The position numbers were made by a program, and so were the translations under genes. The notes beneath the pieces are model-generated. The model worked only from the letters and a program-made list of their open reading frames with translations, was not told the DNA's origin and did not search any database. A stretch of DNA of 64,000 nucleotides from Prorocentrum cordatum (Eukaryota > Sar > Dinophyceae > Prorocentrales > Prorocentraceae): contig CAUYUJ010019282.1 of assembly GCA_963575745.1 (NCBI GenBank), positions 628,712 to 692,711 of the forward strand, read 5' to 3'. Shown in pieces: positions 56,601-64,000 of the stretch (positions are counted from its first letter, which is position 1; each line of letters starts with the position of its first letter).

Positions 56601-59440
56601 ATGAGGTAGTGCGTCTCCACGTTCGACTCCGCGCTCACGAACTGGAAGCCGTCCGGCTTCGGGATGCGCGGCTCGACGGCCAGCCTCTGAGTCCAGTTCC
56701 GCGCCGCCGAGTAGGACGAGTCGAAGGCGATGTCGACGTGCAGGGTGCGACCTCCGCTGCCCTCGGGATCCAGCTCCCCGGCCGGAAGGGCATGCAGCGG
56801 CAGTTCCACGCGGTACACCCAGATGCTGTAGACGTACAAGCTCATGTCTCGGACAGTAGGGTGGTCTCCGCGGTGCATCCAATCGTCGTGCTGGCTCAGC
56901 ACTGCGCCCCTGAACTTGCCCTGCGCGAGGCCCTCGACAGTCGGCCCTTGTGTCTCGGGCACCTCTTCGGCCTCGCCTTCCCGCAACTTGTTCAGCGCCT
57001 TCGTCACGTCGCGCAGCGAGCCGCCGCTGGCGCTCGCGATCTGGAACGCCTGGTGCGCGTACTCGAACGTGTCGAACTCCTCGCCGTCGGGGCTGACGTA
57101 CACCGCCTCGCCCTCGCGCTGCACCTCGCGCCACCCCGGCATCGCGACCTGCTGTCCAGTGCCGGGGACCGCGCACGTGATCGAGGCGGCGGGTGCGCTT
57201 TCCGCGGCGTCGGCCTGGCCGCACCGCCTGCGCCAGGACTCCGCGGCGAGGTAGATGGATTTCCGCATGAACACCTTCCAGCAACGGTGCGTCATGAAGG
57301 AGAGGTGCCCAAAGAGCATGGGGAAGACCATCTCGCTGCCGCTTTTCCAGGAGGCCCTGCGGAAGCAGGTCTCGAAGCAGGCCAACACCTGCGGCGTGCG
57401 CTTGAAATCCTCCTTGTGCTTTCCTGCGGCGGTCGACTGGGCCTCGTCGCCGGCGTCGCCCGCGGCCTGCGCCTCCCTGTCGTCCCACTGGCTCTTCAGG
57501 CGGCGCACGCCGTCGAGGAGCTTGCAGAGCACGTCGTCCATGCTGGGGTTCACCTTCGCGGTGTACGAGTTGACGTAGTAGCTCGTGTTGTGGGCGTCCA
57601 CGAAGGTGGCCAGCGCGTGCCGCTCCAGGTCGCGCTGGAGATCGGCGCGCGCAGCGTCGCCACCGTCCACGGCGGGGCTGTCGCGGTTCGCGAGCTCCCT
57701 GAAGATCTCGTGCCAGTCGGTGACTACGACAAGGTCCCATTTCTCCGCGGACGTGGTGTTCAGATGCTGGAACCATCCCCAGTCCTCCCGGGCGCCCACC
57801 GAGAAGTCGGCGTAGCGCTGAGGGTAGAGGCCATGGTTGTAGCTCTTGCGGTCCTTCTCGTCCGGCTCCGGTTCCAGCTCCGACGCATCCATCCACAGGC
57901 GCGGGGGCAGCACCCGTCTCATGTCCTGCACGTCCACGTTGCACCGCGCCGAGACGACCGCCGCGCACTTCGTGGAGGTCTCCCCGGGGTGAAGCTGGAA
58001 GGTGACGATGCGCCCGGCCATGCCGTAGTCCGTCTCCCGGAAGATGCCGATGCAGCCGCGCAGCGCCTTCCCGCGCGTGCGGAAACGGCACTCTTGGGAG
58101 TCCGCATCCTCGGGCCACGCGCACAATGTCACCAGGTTGTAGAAGTTGTGGCGGCAGATCTGCGAGCCGCGCGCCTTGTCCGAATGGTACTTGTAGCAAG
58201 AGGGGCTGCAGACGCGAATGCCGCAGCCGATGACTAGCTCGCGCGCGTCGCGGCACATCTCGCGAATCCACTCCTCGCTCGGGAGAGACTCCGCCAGGGT
58301 GCCCCCGCCGCGGTACCTCGGGAAAATGCCGGAGGCGCTGCTGGAGAGCGGCTGCCGCCAGTACCCCTTGTTCTCCGCGGCGTTCTTCTCCACCCACGCC
58401 GCCTCGTCGTCCGCTCCCGCGCCGCCCTTGTGGCGCAGCGGCAGATTGGGGCGATGCGCCTCGTGGTAGACCTCGTCGCCTTGGGTTTCGGACTTTTGGG
58501 GGTCGTAGAACCACAGCTCCTGTTCACCCGTGTCGTCCCCGACCCCGAGCTGCTCTGCCGTCGCCGTCTCCCTGCGCCCGTCGGCTCTGAAGTACCGCCT
58601 CTCGTTGGGCCCGAACGGCAGCGGCGGCACCGCGACCCCGCACTTGTTCTCGCCCCCCTGCAGCTGCAAGGGCAGCAGCTCCACGGCGCTCTGCTGAGTG
58701 GCGACCACGGCCTGCACCACCTGCCGCATCCACAGGTTCAAGCGCTCCTCGAAGCTCGCCTGGTCGCGCTGCATCATGTCCAGGAGCACTTGCAGCTGGC
58801 CCTGCAGCAGCCAGATGAGGATATGCGGGTGAAGCGAGCCGCGGCCCTGAGCCTCGACAGGACCGAAGGCCGCCGCGAGGGGGCCGAACACCGCGGGCAC
58901 GCCCATGAGGTCGGCCGCCACGCCGTCGGAGACCCAGTGCTCCGAAGCCTTTCGAACTTCTCCTCGCCGCCACCCGACGGTCTCTGGGCGCAGGCCGAGG
59001 ACGTGGACGAAGAACAGCCTCATCATCAGCTCGAACACCACGGCCTGGCCCACGGGGTCCGCGGCGACGCGCTGCGACATCTCGCTGAACGTGACTTGCC
59101 CCGCCTCGGTCAGGTCGTTGTCGAAGGTGTATTCCTCCCCCTGCACGATGAGGATCAGGGGCTGCTTGGTGTCTGCCAGATTCGGGGTAACGAACTGGAC
59201 GGGCGGGCCGAAGCGCAGGGCATACGCCTCGCCCTCTCCGCGCAGCTCCCGCCTGTGTCCGTCGGACCCGACTTGGCCGGCAGTGGCCTGGCCCAGGGTG
59301 GCGAAGGCCTTGCGCACCTCGTTCGGGGTGTCCTTGTCCTTGAGGATGCCGTGCAGCGTGGCCTTCCCGCCCGTCTGCTGCGCCCTGAGCTGCACCTCCT
59401 CGATCATCTCCGGCGTGATGTCCGCGCAGGCGCGAGCGGC
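53608..59440 (-). CDS. Helitron Rep (HUH endonuclease) and PIF1-type helicase
   Basis: Open for about 1,800 codons, then a 142-bp intron and a final exon ending in TGA at 53610-53608. Rep: EAQGRGSLHPHILIWLL holds the HUH motif (58831-58823), and NTSYYVNSYTAKV (about 57590-57550) holds the candidate catalytic tyrosines. A Cys/His cluster (CGIRVCSPSCYKYH to ICRHNF) lies between. Helicase: LLLGQGGSGKT (Walker A, about 55360), CLILEEVSM (motif II), HLGDFLQSKP (III), LQASNRFKD (IV), then FPFSHGRVITTVACQGRT (motifs V/VI) just before the intron. After it come GVILDCGRH and LELYVLLSRATRHEDLLLM. Rep nicks and joins DNA for rolling-circle transposition; the helicase unwinds. All key residues look intact. 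Confidence 0.8.
53883..54024 (-). other. 142-bp GC-AG intron inside helicase motif VI
   Basis: Minus strand: CGAGAAG then GCGACGG, and CGCCCAG then GCGTGATC. Splicing joins QGRTMRE to GVILDCGRH, keeping the PIF1 C-terminal motif in frame; without it the frame is lost. Both junctions read AG followed by GCG. Confidence 0.6.
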
Positions 59441-60560
59441 CCGAACGCCCCGGGCGTCTTCATGAACGTGTAGGTGCTGTTGGTCGTCTCCGTGACTCTC
59501 CAGAAGGAACACAGCAGGTGCACGTCGTACCAGGAGCTGCGGAAACGACTGATGGGCCTGGCCACGTATCTCTCCTCGTCGGCGGGCACGTCATACTCCA
59601 TCTCCTCCCGCGTGAGTAGATTCTTGATGAAGTGCGCCACGCTGAAGCAGAGCCGAGCCTCCTTCTGCTTCTGCGGGTCCTCATCTCCGTCCGGGGGGAG
59701 CTGGCCGAGGCCCCAGGCGCAGTCCCCGTAGCAGAAGTCCGTGGGCCTGGCAATCGACCAGTATTTCGGATTCCACCAGCTCTCCGCCTTCCTCGAAGTG
59801 GGCACCCGAAGCCTCGCCTTCCGCTGGCCGTCTGGGACGGGCGGTTCCTGCAAGGAGCGCGGATCGTCCTCGGCGGGAGTCCCCGCGACTCCTGCAGATC
59901 GCGCCAGGTCGCCCGCGCCCTCCCCCGCCTGGCAGTTGTTGGTCTCCAGCGCCTGGACGCGCCAGCGCAGCTTCGCCATGTCCTCCCCTGGGGAGATCTT
60001 CCGACAGCGCGCGTGGAACTCCTGGCAGAGGTCCCGCAGGCGGTGACGCCCGATCTCGCCCAGCTGCAGCGCCCTATCCTCGCCTCCCTGGTCCTCGAGT
60101 CTGGACATCAGCTCGTTGGCCACCACGCGCCCCGCCTGACTCTCCATCCTCTCGAGCATGCCCTGGAGCGCCGGCAGGGACGTGAGCTCGCTGACGTCGT
60201 CCATGTGGTCCTCAAGGACGGACAGCCACTTGGTCAGCTCCTGCGCGTCCTCGGCAGCCGCGCTCATCTCTGCCTGCGCGCCAATGGTGGCCGAGGCGGG
60301 CCCCTGCGCCTGCGCGACGTCGTCCAACGCCGCGTCCGTGGGGACATACTTCGCGCAGGCCAACATGAAGTCGGGCACGCCCGGCCGCAGGGGGAATCGG
60401 TCCACGAGGTCCGATCGGTACTGGACGCCCGGGTCATTGCACACGTAGTTGTGCTGCTTCAACAACCGCGCCTGGGCGTCGTACTCCGCCTCGTCGACGT
60501 GCAGCGCCACCTCCTCCCTCATGGCTCTGAGGGCCCTCTCCTGCTTCTGCTCCTCGGTCA
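59404..60560 (-). CDS. Helitron-like polyprotein, region upstream of Rep
   Basis: Continues the DUF6570-like region: ALRAMREEVALHVDEAEYDA, helical segments (LEDHMDDVSELTSLPALQG; MESQAGRVVANELMSRL; CQEFHARCRKISPGEDMAKL) and then SWWNPKYWSIARPTDFCYGD and RFRSSWYDVHLLCSFWRVTE, which I recall as a conserved lead-in to Helitron-like Rep in dinoflagellates. A one-base change near 59420 (FGPLA versus RACADITPEM) links it to the Rep frame, and another in a C6 run near 60568 links it to the region upstream. Confidence 0.6.
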
Positions 60561-61560
60561 GGGGGGATGCCCTCCTCGTCGTTGTCGGCGCCTGCGAAAA
60601 CGGCCACGAACGTGTCCCTGAGCATGTCGGGCTCCGGCGGGAAGCTCCGCATCGCGTGGTCCACGTTCCCGTTCCCGAACACGATGGCGGTGCCCTGCAT
60701 GGCGCACTGCAAGAACTTCTGCCTCCACGACTGCTGCTCCTGCCGGACGGCCTTGTCGGCGCCCTTGCTGGACAGGTAGATCTTCGTGGACACGACGCGG
60801 CCGAGCGCGAGCAGCATCTGGTGTGCGAGAGCGGCCTTCCTGAGCAGCGGGTGGTGGCGGCCCAACCAGAGGTCGTTCACCAACGCCATCAGCGGCACCT
60901 TGGGGTGATCAGACCACAGGTCTCTCCGGCAATCCTCGCAGACTTTCACTGGCACATTCCCTTCGAGCGCCTCCGGGGGCACGCGCCTCTTGTGCAAGAG
61001 CATCTTCGTGGACGTCGGCGAGCCCTCGCAGTCGTTGTGGGGGAAGTCCACGGCCGACGACATCAGCTCGTCGCGCGGTATGAGGGGCCATCGTTGGTGA
61101 TACCACTCGGCCGACAGGCAGTCCGCGAACTGGGCCCGGTCCCTTTATGGTGCACTTGTCGCCGACGAGGTACTCCGAGTGGAGGTTCTCGGACCACTGC
61201 TGCATGGCGCAGCAGACGCATGCCTGGAAAGCGCGGGGCTCCCTCGCCTGGCACGCCGCCTGAGCGCGGGCTGCCGACTCCGCCGCGTCGGCCGCCTGCC
61301 GGGAAACCTCTTCCGCGGGGGGGGCCTGCCCGATCTTGCCGGCGATCCTGCCGACGATCTCCGCGTGGACGAGCTGCTTCTGCATCTCCGAGTCGAGCTT
61401 CGGGACGAACGGCTCGTCGACGGGATCGACGGTGGCGCAGCACTGGGAGATGTGGAACCTGGCAACCACCTGCAGCGAGGGCGGGGAGCGCCGCCCGACC
61501 CCCAGCGCTCTCGATGCCCTTATCGCTGGCGCCGGGGGCGCCAGCGCTAAGGGCACGTCT
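60560..61560 (-). CDS. Helitron-like polyprotein, Cys-rich DUF6570-like region
   Basis: Starts with RFHISQCCATVDPVDEPF and a helical Ala/Glu segment, then FQACVCCAMQQWSEN (C-x2-C). After a one-base shift near 61140 come QFADCLSAEWYHQRWPLIP, a long spacer, VCEDCRRDL (C-x2-C), MALVNDLWLGRHHPLLRK and LQCAMQGTAIVFGNGNVDH. A Cys pair, then N-x-L-(W/Y)-x-G, then an Arg/Lys-rich helix and a G-N strand is the layout of the DUF6570-type region preceding Helitron helicase-like domains. The domain name is given from memory. Confidence 0.5.
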
Positions 61561-61683
61561 CCGAGGGCTGGGCGCAGTTCCCCGCCGCCCGCTCGCCTGG
61601 CGCTCCTCGGTCGGCGACGGCTGGTAGGGCTCCAGCTCGCACCGCGCCACATACGGCTGGTAGGGCTCCAGCTCGCACTGCGA

Positions 61684-64000
61684 CTACCACCGCTGCCCCC
61701 CGTGGACTCTGCCCTGGTGCGCCTTGAACGCCCCCCTGTTGGGGAACTCGGCCTCGCACATGCGGCAGGCATAATGCAGGGCGGGCGCGGGGCACTGGAA
61801 CCACTCAGAGCGATCCCGAAGGCGCGCAGGCATGGCGGCGTGCCGGGGCGGGCCGCGGTTGCGGGGTCTGCGCTGCCACGCCTCCGCCAGGTGCGCCCTC
61901 AGCGGGTTGCCGTCGCCCAGCGCGGCCGACGCGTCGCTCGCCGCCAGGCGGACCGCGGCCGCCACGGAGTGGGCGCCGTGGGCGAAGCCCAGGCGCTCGT
62001 CCAGGAGCTCCGCGACGCGGTGCAAGTGCCACTCCCCGCTCTCCAGTCGGCGCTCGGCGTCGGAAATCTCCTCCTCCGTCACCCCGAGCGCCTCCCGCAG
62101 CCTGCCGGCCAACTTGTCAGGCCGATCGACGGCGCGCAGGAACGTCGCCCATCGGTTGGCGCAGTCGTCGCCCGCGTAGACGAAGAAGTCAGGGTAGCGC
62201 TTCAGCAGATCATCGGCAGCGGCCAGCGGCTCCAGCAAGTGCAAGAGCAAGAACAGGTCGCCGCACTCCCGGCGCGCGTCGCACGCCGCCTGCAAGCTCT
62301 TCGCCTCCCTGCTGCTGCGGAGGACCGGGGTGGCGGCGTTGTTCTGGGCGTCCTGCCTGGACCCGTCGGCGTTGTCGCCCTTGCTCTTCGGCTTCCGCCC
62401 CTGCCGCAGCACCTCCTCCGGCTTGCAACCGCGCTTCTGATCCTCCCGGTTCTGCTGCCTCCCCTCTCGGTTTCGGCTCTGCTGCCTCCCCTCCTGGTTT
62501 CGGCTCTGCTGCCTCCCAGCGCGGCTCTGCTGCCTCCCGGCGCGGCTCTGCTGCCTCCCGGCGCGGCTCTGCTGCCTCCCAGCCACGCTCTGCTTCCCTC
62601 GGAGGCGGAGCCGCTTCCTGGCAGGGGCGCCGCTCCTCGCTGACGCCGCGGGTCGCTTCCGCGCGCCCAGCGCGCCAGCGTCGCCGGCCCCGCCACCCTC
62701 CTCCTCCTGCTTCTCGGGCGCTCCGTCGAGGCCAGGGCTGTCCTCGCCGTCCGTGTCGACATCGCCGTCGTCGCCCGCGCCCTCCGCGCCGTCGACGACC
62801 GGCCCGAGCGGCCACGGGCACGCCTCGGCGCGGGCCGCCCTGGAGCCCACCTTCTCAAGGAAGATGATGCAAGGTATCTTGTGCTGGGTGCCAGGCGCCC
62901 ACTGGACCACGTGCGGCCGATCGCCCAGGTCGTCTGCAGTGTACCAGCTCCCGTCCTCCTCGAAGTGGGCCACGAAGTGGCCCTGGGGGTCATTCAGAAC
63001 GTGGGATGGGACGGCTTCCGACCCCTCGGGCAGGATGTACTGCACGTAGGCGCGCAGGCGGTACGCGACGTCTTCCTCCCCCGCCCTCAGAGCCACCTCC
63101 GGGAGCTCGCCCCAGTAGGGCACGACGTCGCAGCCGCCGAGGAAGAGCGCCGCGCCGTCGCCCCGCTCCCACCTCTGGGGCACGTGGACCGCCAGCAACT
63201 CGGGCTTCGATCGCAGTCGCCCGCCCATGGAGGCGCCGCGGCGGAGCAGCTCTCGCACGTCCAGTCGCTGCGCGCCCCCGTCGAGGAGGAAGTCCTGCGG
63301 CGACAGGGCGTCGTCGCCTTCGTCTGCCTCGCCCACGAACGCCGGGGGCCTCATCATGGCCTCCTCGTCGCATCCTGTCTGGAAGAGGCTGGCGAGACCG
63401 GGCGCGTCTTCCAGGATGAAGGACAGCGCCTCACTCGCGTCCGCGTACTTCCCCAGCCTGAAGTCCACCCAGTGCTTCGCGAGGAACGCGTCCACGAAGG
63501 CGTGCGGGGACCAGCGGTCCAAGCGGACTGGCGCTGGCGCGGCGCCGCCGACGTCCTCCGCGGGCGGCGGCGCCCCGCGCACGCAGGCGGCCGCCAGGGC
63601 GCGCAGCTCCTTGAGGGGGGGGCGTGAAACACATGCCGATTGCCCCCTACCCCCCGCCCTGGCGACGCGCCAATCGCCTCCCCTCCCCGGCGGAGGGAAG
63701 GAACCTAAAGTCAACCAGGGGCCGTGCCGGAGCGAAGACATCGACGAGATTCCCCCCGCCCCGCGCCCTGCACGACCAGCGGCTCACCCTCGCGCTCCGC
63801 CCCCAGGAGCGCGGCGCACGCGGCGGGGCAGTGGAGGAGGCACTGCAGGGGCGCGTTGAGGTAGCAGGTGTTGCACAGGTTCGAGAGGCCCGGGTACGGG
63901 TGCTGGCCGCCGCGCGACCGATGCAGGGCGGGATGCCTCCAACGGTCCTCGTCGCGGACGTCGTTCCCCTCGCACCAGTGCTGGCGCAGCATCCGCAGTG
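61684..64000 (-). CDS. USP-family ubiquitin hydrolase domain at the start of the Helitron polyprotein
   Basis: USP enzymes cleave ubiquitin from proteins. The Cys box is GLSNLCNTCYLNAPLQCLL (catalytic Cys codon 63866-63864; family GLxNLGNTCYMNAxLQxL, with Cys replacing Gly). The His box is GHFVAHFEEDGSWYTADD (His at 62979, family GHYxAxxxxxxxWYxxDD), followed by HKIPCIIFLEKVG where USPs have their final Y-x-LFY-like strand. Splicing a 164-bp GT-AG intron joins EPLV to ELRALAAA. About 330 residues separate Cys and His, normal for USPs. Next come an acidic linker, a GRQQSRA repeat (about 62595-62450), a helical region and a C2H2 finger (CRMCEAEFPNRGAFKAHQGRVH) before TAG at 61686-61684. The N-terminus lies outside the window. 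Confidence 0.72.
62450..62600 (-). repeat. 21-bp coding repeat (GRQQSRA)n
   Basis: CTGCCTCCCGGCGCGGCTCTG repeats head to tail four times, then 30- and 27-bp variants with an NQE or NRE insertion. On the minus strand it encodes GRQQSRA heptads. Confidence 0.85.
63610..63773 (-). other. 164-bp GT-AG intron in the USP domain
   Basis: Minus strand CTGGTC then GTGCAG; ends CCCTCAAG before GAGCTG. Joins the Cys-box exon to the rest of the USP in frame. Alternative donors a few bases away cannot be excluded. Confidence 0.5.

Larger units (their letters stand above)
53608..64000 (-). mobile_element. Helitron-like (RepHel) element with ubiquitin-protease domain, partial
   Basis: A minus-strand polyprotein over more than 10.3 kb, in order: USP-type ubiquitin hydrolase (63900-62840), Arg/Gln repeat, C2H2 finger, Cys-rich DUF6570-like region, Helitron N-terminal region, HUH Rep endonuclease, zinc-binding region, long spacer, PIF1-type helicase. 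Two short introns are inferred, at 63610-63773 and 53883-54024. The 5' end is beyond the window. The 3' end is beside an assembly gap, so the terminal hairpin and CTRR cannot be checked. Rep plus helicase in one polypeptide is diagnostic of Helitrons. Confidence 0.75.

Noticed and set aside
54341-58237. A very long plus-strand open frame (about 1,300 codons) opposite the helicase gene
   Set aside because: It is the antisense shadow of a GC-rich coding sequence: rich in Arg, Leu, Val and His without motifs, while the minus strand shows ordered Rep and helicase motifs.

Overview
The window looks like dinoflagellate nuclear DNA. It is GC-rich, almost free of ordinary host genes, and packed with trinucleotide microsatellites and satellites. 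It also carries transposon families typical of dinoflagellates: a RepHel Helitron-like element, a DIRS-like RT/RNase H/tyrosine-recombinase element with a methyltransferase module, LINEs whose tails carry C2H2 fingers, and a very large Ty1/copia element. Introns have GT or GC donors. No tRNA, rRNA or spliced-leader gene was seen, and a 100-base run of N at 53481-53580 is an assembly gap.

Layout. 0.16-2.77 kb (minus): one unrecognised two-exon gene whose intron holds an inverted repeat. 2.9-15.3 kb: simple repeats, minisatellites, a foldback sequence and two LINE remnants. 15.6-20.9 kb plus 38.9-39.2 kb (minus): a decayed DIRS-like element split by the copia insertion and also hit by a 179-bp TIR element with a 5-bp target duplication. 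20.885-38.927 kb (minus): an 18.0-kb copia retrotransposon with 197-bp LTRs and a GGAGC target duplication. 39.2-46.5 kb: microsatellites, a 161-bp satellite interrupted by a 3.5-kb block, and a 300/331-bp satellite. 46.9-50.1 kb: remnant of a PIF1-type helicase with Cys-rich modules, then a tandem repeat. 50.6-51.9 kb (plus): LINE RT remnant. 53.6-64.0 kb (minus, running off the right edge): a Helitron-like polyprotein with a ubiquitin-specific-protease domain at its N-terminal side.

How the parts work together. In the copia element, gag (coiled coil, CCCH fingers, RS-rich tail) precedes protease, integrase, RT and RNase H. A second coding block of about 7.8 kb then follows, which copia elements normally lack. 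It reads in one frame over about 2,270 codons, broken only by UAA/UAG triplets, and contains a recognisable Tpt1/KptA RNA 2'-phosphotransferase domain with all four catalytic residues in place. In the Helitron-like element, USP (Cys and His boxes), Cys-rich modules, HUH Rep and PIF1-type helicase appear to be one polyprotein. These two cargo-bearing elements are the most interesting content of the window.

Reading frames are interrupted by many one-base shifts. Some fall in homopolymers, which may be assembly error. The copia LTRs differ by about 4%, so real decay is also expected.
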